A stretch of 64,000 nt of DNA from Acorus gramineus (taxonomy: Eukaryota > Streptophyta > Magnoliopsida > Acorales > Acoraceae). A program made the position numbers and the translations under genes. Below, piece after piece: positions 43,821 through 55,600 of this stretch. Positions within the stretch are counted from its first letter, which is position 1. Every line of letters starts with the position of its first letter. The notes below the pieces were generated by a model. It saw only the letters and a program-made list of their open reading frames with translations, was not told where the DNA came from and did no database searches. Location: contig CM060857.1 in the NCBI GenBank assembly GCA_030737835.1, positions 8,769,360 to 8,833,359 on the forward strand. The letters are read 5' to 3'.

Positions 43821-44368
43821 TAGTCGGCCCTGAACATAGGCGACCAAGGCATCCGGTCGCCTATGGTCCCCACATTTGGAGGGACCCTAAATCTAGAAAA
43901 AAAAATTATTTATTGCTATTTTATTGGTATATTTTTTTAGAATTATTTTATTTCATTTTGACAATTGTATCCATATTTTATCTTTTTTCTATTTTAGTTC
44001 CTCTTTATTGTAATTTATTTAAATTTATTATGTGATTTGCAAAGACGAAAATCAATTCACATGTTTATTTTTTCGGTATTTTTTTGTTATTATTTTTTCA
44101 TTTTTTTATTTTATGTTTTTATCCCCTATTTTAATGGGGCTTTGTGTTTTATGATTGGGTAATATTTATTTTGCTCATATTCAATAGAAATATTATTTAA
44201 TTATTATTTTATTTATAAAGAACAACATCATATTGGGTTACATGTTTTTTTTAAATTGAAAATTAAATTTAAAAGAATATATTCTAAAATAAAATATGTG
44301 AATTTAGGGGACCATTTTAATTGCACGCTAGGGCCCCATTTTTATCTGTTAATCTTAAGGTTGGCCAT
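43821..44368. mobile_element. possible hAT-like small element
   Basis: The left side reads TAGTCGGCCCTGAACATAGG and GGTCGCCTATGGTCCCC. The right side reads GGGCCCCATTTTTATC and TTAAGGTTGGCC. Such GGCCCTGA...GGGCCCC ends occur in plant hAT-derived repeats. Inverted match is short and no TSD is clear. The AT-rich centre is non-coding. Confidence 0.3.
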
Positions 44369-44593
44369 GTGTTATGTTAACTTGTTAGTGTTTGGGTGCG
44401 GTTATAGCCACCCCACAAGTTCTCCTACCCACCCCTTTGATTTAAATAAAAAATTGATTTGTTACATTTTTTTTATACCTAACCCACCCCAACACAACCC
44501 ACCCCATTGATACACCCTACCCACCCCGAATGTTACCCACCTCACACATCCCTCATAAATTTATTACCCGCCCCACAATCAAAACTAATAAGT

Positions 44594-45205
44594 TTAATTT
44601 GGTTCGACATGGAGCATGTCTTCTCAGAACTAAAAACCTGATATCTCATTTTGTATGCCGTTCGACATGTCCTATGTCTTCGTTATTTGATTTGCTTCAA
44701 CATGGAGCATGTCTTTCTAGAACTAGAAATCGTAGTCCCATTCTGCATCCTGATCGACATTCCTGATGTCTTCCGTGTTTGATTTGATTTGACATAAAGC
44801 ATGTCTTTTTGGAACAAAAAACCTTTGAAGTATTATGCATCTTGTTCGACATGCCCGGTGTCTTCCATGTGTGATTTGGTTCAACATGACGCATGTCTTT
44901 CTGGAACAAGAAACCTTTGAAGTATTCTGCATCTTATTTGACATGCCCGGTGTCTTCTGTATTTGATTTGGTTTGACATGGAGCATGTCTTTCTAGAACA
45001 AGAAATGTTTGAAGTATTTTGCATCCCGTTCGACATGCCCCATGTTTTCCGTGTTTGATTTAGTTCAACATAGAGCATGTCTTTCTAGAATAAGAAACCT
45101 TTGAAGTATCCTGCATTCCTTTCGACATGCCCAGTATCTTCCGTGTTTGATTTGGTTTGACATGGAGCATGTCTTTCTAGAACAAGAAATGTTTGAAATA
45201 TTAAC
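44594..45205. repeat. 92-bp tandem array, seven copies, inside MULE
   Basis: The word GCATGTCTT recurs at 44614, 44707, 44799, 44891, 44983, 45075 and 45167, a period of 92 bp. Each unit has TTCGACATGGAGCATGTC, TTTCTAGAACAAGAAACC, TTTGAAGTATTCTGCATC and TTCGACATGCCC.GTGTCTT. Unit sequences differ by 5-20%, with the leftmost the most diverged. ORFs of 63-87 aa on the minus strand here only reflect the repeat. Confidence 0.95.
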
Positions 45206-47640
45206 ACACCAACATTGATAACCAAGCAACCCTGATAATCAACAAAATAGACACAATGCATGCAAATCCATTGCACTTGAAGATCATTTTACTCCTCAAA
45301 AAACGATTTGTAGATTATTCATATGTTCAAAAAACATTGTAGATCATTCTAATGTATATCATCCCCAGAATTTAGTTACAACGCTCTTTTTAACCATTGT
45401 TTTACTTACATAAAAAAATATACATTGTTCTGAATAAAATACAAAAAAAAAAAAAAAACATGGGATTAAGCCCACAAGCTAATGTCGATCACACATTAAT
45501 AAATCATGGCAATCATGCATGCATTTCGTCCACCATTGTGCGATTGGCTCGTCAGGCAGAGGTGTTCCATCCTATAAGAATCTTATAGCATCCTGAATTG
45601 CCCCCTATGCCGAACATTACGGTGCACCTCTACCAACAAATTGCTCTATATATCGAACAACAGTTGTCATACGCTGTGAGAATGAACAATCAAGACAAAC
45701 ATTTTGATTTGGTAAACATACAAGTGAACAATGAATATTAAAGAGGATTACCAAAACAGCATTGGAACATCGTAGAAGCCATATGGACGAGTTTCTTGTT
45801 CTGGGGGTTTTGAACCATCCATTAAGGCGGATATCCTACAAAATACTTTCTGGTGGAAAATCACGGTGAGTGATCGTGTGAATGCATTCACGATGATTTA
45901 AAAGAATTGACAAATTATAACCTGAAAGTTGTAAAAAAAAATATACCTAGCACAACATTTGAGGGCAGTGGTGGTCCTACATATAGTTACATTGCAATGT
46001 GCCCAAGATCAACTTCTATTAATATGATATGTAAAGATGTTTTTTGTGATAATGACCAGAGGGGGAAAAAATCATTTTCACAATTGTGATAACATGAAAT
46101 GAAAGGATGGGACCACCAGCGACACCGAGTGGGGCTAGAACTAGATTTGATGCAACAAAGAGAGAGGGAGACACTAATGCTCCATGAATACACTGGTTTC
46201 TGATCTTATCCTTCCTAGTTCAAACAACCCAACAACCTGAATTCACCATATAGATAAAATGCACATATAACATTTATAAACAACTTATAAGATGTAAGAT
46301 GAAGACCCTGCAATTCATGGGGGATGAGAAAATAATCATGCATGATATGCCACATAAAAAAGAGCAAGAACACAAGCACCAGTTATAAAGGAAAGATAAA
46401 TTTTAAATCTACAAGAAACTAGACATCATGCTCAGGTATTCCACTTCTTTTCATGCTTCTTAAGGACATATCCAGAAATCTGCGTGAACAAAGAGCGCTC
46501 AAGATGAGAAATGTTGCATGCATGGATAAAATTAATGGAAGATATTCCATGCTATTATGGAAAGTTTTAGATGAAGTGAAAACCTTATAACTTTCACTCT
46601 TAGTTGCAACTCCAGCCATATTTAGTTGTACCTGACATTATTTCTCTGTATTCAACCTCCAATATTTCTATTAATCTCCCTGTCATATCCTCAAAAGTTA
46701 TCTTAACAACTTCAAGTCTGCACCTACACAAAATTGAATGTCATTGGGACTTGAACTTCTTTAAGCAACTTCAACACACTTCAAAACTGACCAAAAATAT
46801 TCAAACCAACAATAAAAAATAAATTTCTATTTTAAGTTCAAAATATCTCACAAGTTCAAGATATCAAGTATACTATACCCAAAGATCTCTTGAGATTTTT
46901 GAATTCTTAATGCTATCACAAATATATAGTTTATCAATTCCATTGGAATTCAATTGGAATATAAAGATCTCTGAGATGGTCAAAACATCACATTCAGACT
47001 GTCAAAAGAAAACAGAAAATGATATTAAGGTGTCTCAGCCAATAAAATTAATTTCAAAAAATCTTAAAGCTTGGGGAGTTCAAAATGGCAATGTATCAGT
47101 TATCAGTTCAAGATCTATGTGATTATCAGATGCACTAAAATTTTGAATGAGGGCCAATAAACAATTCAGAAAACTTATGCTAGTAACATGAAGCTTTTCA
47201 AAAACTTCAGGCAGAGTAGGAAAATAATATTCCTTAAAGAACCATGACTTGAAGCACACAACATAATATCTGTTATCAAAGGCTAAAATTCATTCCCATT
47301 CTAAAAAGAACTAAAATCTGGTTAGTTGCATTAGATCTATAAGGTTTTCCGATATCAAAACATTCATAAATTGCTGCATTTTTTCATAACATTTGAAGGT
47401 GATGCAAAGCATGGTAATAGCATTTGATGTTTCTAATATGATACAAAAACATAGCATTTGAATGTACTCTGTTTATGATATATAAAACAAACAAATCAAA
47501 CAAAATTGAAAGAAAAAAAAATTGCTCTGTTTTATGTTTTGCGGTACTCTTAAGAACCCAAAATCATTAATCAAATGTTTCATTAAATCTTGATTGAAGT
47601 TTAAATACTCTCAGTATACAAAAGATCTCAAATAAGATAT
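45206..47640. other. MULE interior without recognised gene
   Basis: AT-rich. A short echo of the right-hand text (AGATTTGATGCAACAAAG, 46144-46161; also at 48028-48045) suggests an internal duplication or capture of the same source twice. Otherwise nothing identified. Confidence 0.5.
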
Positions 47641-47817
47641 TGCAAATTTGCAGTACCCTTCCGACATGTGCTTCCTCACCAAGCCCTCTAAAGCCTCTTA
47701 GTCCCTCAAATTCGCCGAACCAGACATCCCTCCCTACACAGATCAAAACGATTTGTAGACTTGAAATCACATTGGGGAAACAAATTGGGAGATCGAGATC
47801 AGAGAGCGCGCACTTAC

Positions 47818-48024
47818 ATGGAGGGAGACGAGATCAGAAACCGATCTGGCGCAATCAAAGACGAGGGCATCTGCGATGAACCTGAGTCCCCATGTGGCGT
47901 CCACTAGGAGAGTGGACGCGAAGGTGATGTCGACGCCGAATCTGCAGAGGACGTTGATGTTGATCACTGCCTCCATTGGCTTCGTGCCATTGGCAATCGG
48001 GACCAAGATCAGGATCTTTGCATC
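47818..48024 (-). pseudogene. captured DJ-1/PfpI-family exon fragment in MULE
   Basis: Minus strand reads AKILILVPIANGTKPMEAVI, then a NVLCRFGVDITFAS-like text, then WGLRFIADALVFDCA and SDLVSLH, ending at CAT|GTAAGTG, a good splice donor at 47817. This is the first strand-helix-strand part of a DJ-1/PfpI domain (plant DJ-1 proteins begin with ...LVPIANG.EPMEAVITIDVLRRAGADVTVAS). The Glu of 'PMEA', which in DJ-1 contacts the reactive Cys, is kept; the nucleophile-Cys region lies in later exons and is not present here. Upstream is a GC-rich leader with (GA)n at 48175-48205. The source gene is not in this window. Function is unlikely, but a transcript from the MULE end is possible. Confidence 0.75.
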
Positions 48025-48167
48025 GGACAGATTTGATGCAACAAAGGAGGGAGATCAGGAGGACCTAGAGAGAGGGATGTCGGCGGCTTTGGGCGGGGTT
48101 ATGCGGGGATGGAAGCGGGCCGGGCTGGGCTGGGCTGGCTTGGGCTGGAACAAAGAGGAAGCGAGTG

Positions 48168-48172
<5 letters not shown>

Positions 48173-48207
<35 letters not shown>
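48173..48207. repeat. (GA)n microsatellite in MULE
   Basis: About sixteen GA units upstream of the captured DJ-1 exon, on its 5' side; CT-rich on the sense strand, as in plant 5' UTRs. Confidence 0.9.
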
Positions 48208-48209
<2 letters not shown>

Positions 48210-48364
48210 AGGATCGAATGAATGGATGGCGTGGGGTTGAGTGAGTAGGGTGGAGTTTATATGAGAGGGTGAACTTATAAATTGTAAGTATATGTCTGGG
48301 TGGGGAAATAAAAGGGGTGGGTAAGAGAACTTGTAGGGTGGCTATAACCGCACCCTTAGTGTTT

Positions 48365-49490
48365 TCCTAGTCTAAAAAGGACCAGAGACAAAAAAAATTA
48401 AGGGGTTGAAAAAATTTAAATGGAATTAATTTCCCCATTTAATCTTATATTTAAGAGCTCTGTTACACTTAGGTTGTGTTTGAAAACACGTTGGAAAAGT
48501 AGAATTTTGAATAAAATAACTTAAATAAACTTGATTATTAGAAAGCTCAATTTCTATGGTTTTAAAAAGTATACATTTTTCGTACTTAGAGCTGTAATAA
48601 CTTTTTAATTAAGTTTGTTTTTGGAAAGACATTTAGAAACATGTTCGCAATTTTCACCTTTTTAAAAAAACAAAAGCGTATTCAAACATGTTTTCACATG
48701 CTACTTCAGTTATTTTTACAATCCAAATTAAAGTCCTATATACCTTGTTAGTCCATTTTACTCACTGTATCGAGATATATACTTTGTTAAAAAAAATTAA
48801 TTATTTTCTGTAAGTGGATTATTCAATTTATTGAAGTATATATTTACCTTTTATAAAAGTACATATCTCATTAGATGATATACATGAACAAAAATAAAAT
48901 ATGTGTGGTCTGCGTTTTGGATTGTGAAATAGACTGTTTGTAACATTTTCCTTCGAGCACAGGTACAACCAATCCATTTTACAACCCGTTTTGTAGCCCC
49001 ATACACTATGATAGTGTTGTATATACTACATTATCATAGAATGTGTGATTTTATAATAGCATATAACGTTAAAAAAATTATATTTTTTCAACATGAAAAA
49101 AAATACACTAATTATTTGAATACATATTTCATTTCATATAACATCATAATAGTATATAATTGAAAAAAAAAATAGTATGGACTACAATTGGGGCTGCATG
49201 AGGAGCTGGACGTATCATTTTCCTTTTGTTTTTCCTTCCTTATTCAATGGATCAGCCCACCCATTAATATGGGCTCAAGCAGAGGAGGCCTATTTAATTT
49301 AAGAAAAAGAGTGTCGATACACACAGCTTGTTTTTACGGTCTGTTTTACAGTCCATACACTATGATATTATAGTATATAGTGCACTATCATAGTGTATAC
49401 TGTAGCCCATTTTTTTTATTTTTTTATCATAAAAAAAATATACTAATGTATCTCAGTATATATTTCATTTCATATAATAACATGCACTTC
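48365..49490. other. AT-rich region with two related MITE-like copies
   Basis: Two blocks, about 48970-49160 and 49325-49490, share CCATACACTATGATA, a TATACTACA/TATAGTGCACTATCATAG arm and ATATTTCATTTCATATAA. They look like two decayed copies of one AT-rich MITE upstream of OTU5. No gene. Confidence 0.45.
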
Positions 49491-49512
49491 AAATGGTGAG
49501 TGTATGAGTGTA

Positions 49513-49542
49513 TAATTATATATATATATATATATATAAAAG
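49513..49542 (+). promoter_or_regulatory. (TA)n tract ending in TATATAAAAG, likely OTU5 core promoter
   Basis: About twelve TA units run into TATATAAAAG (49533-49542), about 160 bp before the OTU5 start codon. The stretch after it is C/T-rich (CTCTCTCTCTCTCCCTCTG at 49663-49682), as in plant 5' leaders. Confidence 0.5.
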
Positions 49543-49699
49543 AAGATATACTGCAAATGTATCTTTTTTCTCTCTTTCTTTAAACGGGCTGGGTATGTAT
49601 CGCGTTTGCAGCCCAACCAAAAAGCCATATAAAAACACTGAAAAATCTCTGCTTTTATCCTCTCTCTCTCTCTCTCCCTCTGAGTCGGCGCCGGCGTCC

Positions 49700-52600
49700 A
49701 TGGAGAACACCGTGGATAAGCCGTCCGAAGAGGTCTCTGAGAACTCTATAGAGACAAAACCGGAATCTCGAGAAGAGATGCTCTCTCGTCACAGGTGAGT
49801 GCCCTCTCTGCTTCTTTTTCTTTTTTTTTTTAATTTTATTTATTATTATGATTGTTTGGATTGAATTGAAATATTAGAAATAACACTTGAGATGACCCAG
49901 ATGTTATTTATTGTGTTTGATTGATCTGTCACGTTTTTCGGTTGTTTCAACTCTTTCTTTGATTGGGTTTTCTGTGCTATTTATTGATGAAGCGGTTTGT
50001 GATAATTTATTACGTATTTATGAATCCAGAGTTATTCATCAATTTTAAGTTAGTTGATTATCAGCTCATAGAAATACAGGTGCAACTGTGAATTTGATGG
50101 GGTGAAAGCTTCTTTTACTTGTGGAATGGGGTTCAATGTTTGCTTTTCAAAATTAATGATAATTTGGTGTTTTCATGTTTGATGTTTAGGATAACTACAT
50201 TGAGTGTGTCCCTTTTTTGTTGTTGTTGGTTTTGTGGTTTTTTATGAGGAGGAACCCTAAGATTAGTTGGGAAAACCTGGATGCGTAGAATCACCCACAA
50301 ACCTTGTGCATCAAATAAACCTGCAGATTCAAACTTGAGAGACATATGGAGAGTAAATCCATGACTCTAGCCAACTAGATTTTTAAACCTTGGATGCATA
50401 CAATCACCCACAAGCCATATTGCATTGGATAAGACTTGGGGACTTGAACTCAGGACCTATAGGGAGCAAGCCCATGGCTTCTCACAACCACCCACAAGCA
50501 ATATGTATTGGGTAAGCCCATGAGATTCAAATTTGAGACCTATGGGGAACAACTCCATGGCTCTAGCCAAAAAGCCAACCCTGTGTGAGTTATTGGGTGT
50601 GTTATCACACAGATAGCTACTATCCTTAACTCAGTTATCACACTCTACTTGAACTTTGAAGGATATCTTTCACTAACTAGATGTGTTCTTTATGTTAGTG
50701 AGAAGTATCCTTCAAATAGGGCGTGATACTTGAGTTAAGGATACAATAGCATCGTTTGTTATTTAAAGAGGCAAGCAAACGAGGGGAAGGCAATGATAGT
50801 GAGTGCTAATAAAAAAAATTTAGAATACCCGGCGTCAAAGTTTTAATGTTTATATGCGGTCTGCATGTGCGGTAGGGGTCCAAAAGGTCATGTGAAAAAC
50901 ATATAGGCCCATTCCAACTATCATTGTTATTTTTTTTACGAAAATGGTAGGCCTACACCCTTATATTAATAATGTAAGAAAGACAGCAAAAACAGAACAT
51001 AAGCAAAACAAAAAAACAAGCAAAAGCCCAATGAGATACATCCTTAGTAGAAGAGGGGACTACTTAAGATGTATCCATCACACAATATAGGCCCATTCAA
51101 ACTGTCATTCTCTTTTGTTTTTAGTTGTCACTCAAACGTTGTTCGAACAGTAGTTCAAACGCCCAAATATGGATTCTCTGGGAATGAATGTCGTTTGAAT
51201 AACAAGCATTAAAAGGGGACCTTAAAAGAGTCAATTTAAAATACTTCATCTCGAGTTTGTTCGAACGGTGTGAAACAGAACTATTAAAAAAATGAGGCTC
51301 ACGTGCGTTGCAAATGCCACATAAACGGCATGTGCAAGGCACATAGCCGCATTTACCGTACTTCGATCGCATATGCACAGCACATACCCGATCAAGTGCG
51401 GTAGGGGGGTCCAAAGTATACGTGCGGCCGCACATGCTGGCATTTGTGTCCGCACTTAAAACACTGCCTATCACTTCAATCACATATATATACTCATGGA
51501 GAAGTATAGAACTAAAAGAAAACAAGTTCTATGCATGGAATATTGATGTGTCTCCCTAAGAAGTGTGAGTTGCGCTCTTCGTATTTCCTCTGTTTTTCAC
51601 ATATCACTGGTTTCTCAATTAGATGTCCCAGATTGTTCAAGGACTTTTGAAAAATCACTGACTACACATGGTCCACACCTCTTCTAGGGTGCATTTCTTA
51701 TTTTTTATGACCCCGTGAACCCTAGTAGCTCAGCTTATAAATTTGACATGCATGAAACAGTAGGAGGTTTCCATATGTGATTTTGTAGTCAGATTGCTAT
51801 AAATTTGTCATAAACCATGGTTTTCTGCATGTCACTATTTTCAGATACTAGGGCATCCTTTTGGGCACTGTCTGTGCTAGCAAAATAGTGGACCTTTTTT
51901 TTTGTCTGCAAGTTTTAGTTTCATCAGCCTTTATATGCTATGAAAGGCTTGTTTCAGAACGTATAGATGCTCCCAGCTTCAATGGAATTCCATACAGTTT
52001 GAAGCCTACTAATAGGTTGTTGCTTAGATAGCATCTCTCTGTCAAGATGCAGCTGCTGCATCTAATTCCATGAGCTTCCATTTTGAATAAAATGGTTATG
52101 TATCAAAATATAAATGCTATGATCGTTATTCATCAAATTTTGTGGATGTTATTGTCTTTTCTCATACCATTAACTGTTACTGGAGAGAACTAAGAGGTCA
52201 ATGGTATGGACATGACCTCCCGCCCACACGGGAATTTCGTGTCTTTCCTTTCTCCTTGGAAACTTGTAAGTTTTTTTAACCAAGAGCATAGAAGAGTTGA
52301 TGAAGTCACAAAAGCAAAATGTCAGTCAGAAAAGTTTGCAAAAAGTTCTTTTGATTCCTTTACAATAATTGTAACATGTATTGGAAAAGTTTTGTCAACG
52401 TTACCGATTCATGTTTCTTTATTCTTTGAAAGAATGAATTGCATTTTTGGATTTTTCTCAATGAAAATCTTTTTTAAAAAGTTCCTCGTGTATTCCAAGC
52501 TTTCATGCTTTCCCATTCATAATCACTAGTCAACATATGGAATACTATCTGCTTATAACTCTACAAGTGGTAGGAACCTAAACCCTTTTTAAACTTTTCC

Positions 52601-55600
52601 TTTAAACTCTTATGAGTATTTGGAAGATCTGACATAGTTTTCATAAATTTAGATGACCGAACTCTATCATTTTTAAAAGGAATAAAAATCATCTTGGCAT
52701 ACTATAGCATGATGAGGTTATTTTAACAATCAGGAATTTTTTAGTACTCTTTCGAAGGATATATCCAAGGCAATGCATGTTGTAAGGGAAACTAATAATG
52801 TTGTAAATCACTGACAGAAAATAGGGCATTCATGCTGAGATTGTGGTGACTGGGGAGGGTGCCCCCATTCCAGTCTGAATCCTTGTTATGTGCAGAGATT
52901 TCACACTATGTATTGTCATTTTTTTGTTCTTTTTATTCCTGGCAAGAAGTTATGATCTGGCCTACTGGACATCTGGCATATTATACCTGTTAAGGCTCCT
53001 GGATCTTCTTTTCTTTAATGAAAGTTGAACAACTGTCACTCAATAAGAAGATTGTAAGGTAGGTTACATGGATTCATAGATAGAGGCTTTAAGTATCCAT
53101 GATTTTTCAACAGTTAAAAAACAGTTTTCATTCATGGATGTTTCTGTGAAGTCATAAGAACACCAGGAGAATATGCACAGCTCTATGCGAACGAGAGTAT
53201 GAAAGAGTACATCGTTTTTTTTTTTTTTTAACAAATTATGCAGGAAGTACTGATCATAGAATGTGATCATAGAATGCAATTTATTTAGCACCTGTTCAGT
53301 TGAGAGTGAAAAAGAAAAAGTCCGTTTTTGGCATCTTGTGTGTTACATTGCATTGATCTTATAAAAGCTAAAAATGCATATCTGATGAAGGGATTACTCA
53401 AAATGCACATTGACATGCTTTTTGCCATGTTTGGCAAGGTTGGCTGACAATGTTTAGAAATGCTTGACATGTTTATTTGCATGTTTGGCATGGTTGGCAA
53501 GGTTGGCTGGGGTGGGGTATCGATTAGAGTATATGCGGTTTTATATTTTTATTATAAAAAATATGATTATTATTTTCAAACTATAGATAACAAGATAAAT
53601 ATGTAGGTTTGATTAGTAATTTATAACAAAGGCCTTGGATCACAAAATAGAGAAAATATTTGGACAATAAAAGTAAGTCTGCATTAGCTTTTTAAGTATA
53701 AATCCACAAAGCTAACCAAAGATACAGACCTATAAAAAAATAAATCCATAAAACTGATGTGGAGGTTTGTTGATAAATAACATCATCAAATGAGAATAAT
53801 AAAATACCCAAATTAGTTAAATGAGATTATCAAATGTATAGTTGATAGTGAATAGAGAAATAAACCTATCCTAGATTTTTAGGAAAATAGAAAATAAGAA
53901 AAAATAATAATAATGAAGAAGAGCCAAAACTTCCCAAGCTGTAAAGCTTCCAAAGTAACCCTAATATCCGAGAGAAAGCATAAAGTTTATCTTTCAATAA
54001 AATAAAGGTACCCCAAAATTTTCTATTCAAATCTTGTGAGCCCTCAAAAAAAAAAAAATGAAGAAGAAGAATCCTGTGCAGCTGCATAAGCGTATACAGA
54101 CCACGTATTGGGCCGCCTGCCTTACAAGGTTCGTTCTTTGGACCGGCCCATATATGCCCCCCCTGCATTGATCGCATATCTGTTGGCTAACTGAAGGAGT
54201 GAAGGTATAGCATCAAGTCAATGTAATTGTAGGACTGCATGATCTGCACTTTTTATAAAATTGCCATTCATCAATGTTATTCTGTGCTTTCTAAAAAACA
54301 AAAAATCCTATTATGTTGGGTAATCTTGGCATTGCCTTTTTTTTCATCATCATTTTAAGTTTCAACTTTTAGCATTCATTTATTTTCAAATGCCAACTGA
54401 AATCATTGATCTAATGCAAAACATTTCATCAAAGTCATCGAGTATATGCCAAATTACCTGCATTGTACGAAATTTGTATTGCTATAATTGAGAAGGATTT
54501 ACAAAAAGTTACAAAAGGAGAAACATTCATTAATTTAGTACAATTACCGAGAAGAAAAAAAAACATAATAAAGAAAAATGCTAGAATTATAGTATACACC
54601 CATGCATCTATTACAAGTCTCAATCATAGTTGTTTTTGAACAAGCAATATAATAGAAAGCTGTTGAAGAATTTTCACAGAAAAGAAAACATTGTTAAAGG
54701 GTATCTACTTCATGATAAGATGTGTTCTTCATGGTATTATCTGTTAATACTGGTTTAGGGGATAATGGAAATGAAATGATAATCCTCTTCATGTCATCCA
54801 AAAGAAATGTTGCACATTTTGGTACACAAAACACAGTATATGCATAATGTCACCTTTGTGCCCCCCCCCCCCTTCCTGACCCCACACCCCCCGCCCCCCC
54901 CCCCCCAAAAAAAAAAAAAAAAAAAAACCACAAGAACTCTTTCTCACTCACAGTGGATGCTACACCAGTTGCTTACTCAACAAGTATGAATAATGCACAG
55001 GTGTGTGCGACTTCTCATAAAGAAGTCAGCAAGTTGAATAGCAAAAAGACTGGTGCTATATATAAACCATCCAATACTATCAACATACACACTATGCTAT
55101 ATAGATAATGACAGGCACCAATAAAGAGATTTAATATTTTTCATACATAAATGGTTGTCAGATTTAGGAAGCCATCCAACACGTACCATGTGCACTGTCT
55201 ATACAAGGAAAGGGAAATAAAGGAAAGCTCTCTACAAAATTTAGAGTATTTTTGAATTTTGCACAGTTATTGATTTCCATCATGAGCTTAGCATGAGTAC
55301 TTTCTTTTACCCCTGTTTGAGTAAAAAGAATAGATGTTGAATGGGGTGGAATAAGGGTGAATAAGCCCAAAAAAACCTTTTTTTTTTTTGCAAGGAATAG
55401 GTGGGTATAGATAGATGAGAATCCGTTGGTATTGGTATTCTAGGTTCCCCTTGGAATTGTTTAATTACACCCATTTTTTTCCACTATTATAGGGGGGGGT
55501 TGTTGGGGTCCATATGTCAAATCACTTGCAATCTTCTCTTATAAATCAAATGGGCCACACGTCAAATCATTTTTTCACCTTGTATGAAACCTTATCCACA

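Larger units (their letters stand above)
44394..48355. mobile_element. Mutator-like element (Pack-MULE), 3.96 kb
   Basis: Terminal inverted repeats of about 45 bp: left GGGTGCGGTTATAGCCACCC then CACAAGTTCTCCTACCCACC; the right, reverse-complemented, differs at only about three positions. An exact 9-bp TSD TTAGTGTTT flanks it (44385-44393 and 48356-48364). 9-bp duplications are diagnostic of Mutator-like elements. No MURA transposase is seen. It carries a seven-copy 92-bp array near the left end and a captured DJ-1-like exon near the right end, so it is a non-autonomous gene-capturing MULE. Confidence 0.9.

Noticed and set aside
44594..45205. CRISPR-like regular array
   Set aside because: A plant nuclear sequence. 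The whole 92-bp unit is repeated without unique spacers, so it is an ordinary tandem repeat.
54807..54989. Pro/Lys-rich ORF in OTU5 intron
   Set aside because: Encoded by the C-run and A-run homopolymers; not a protein.
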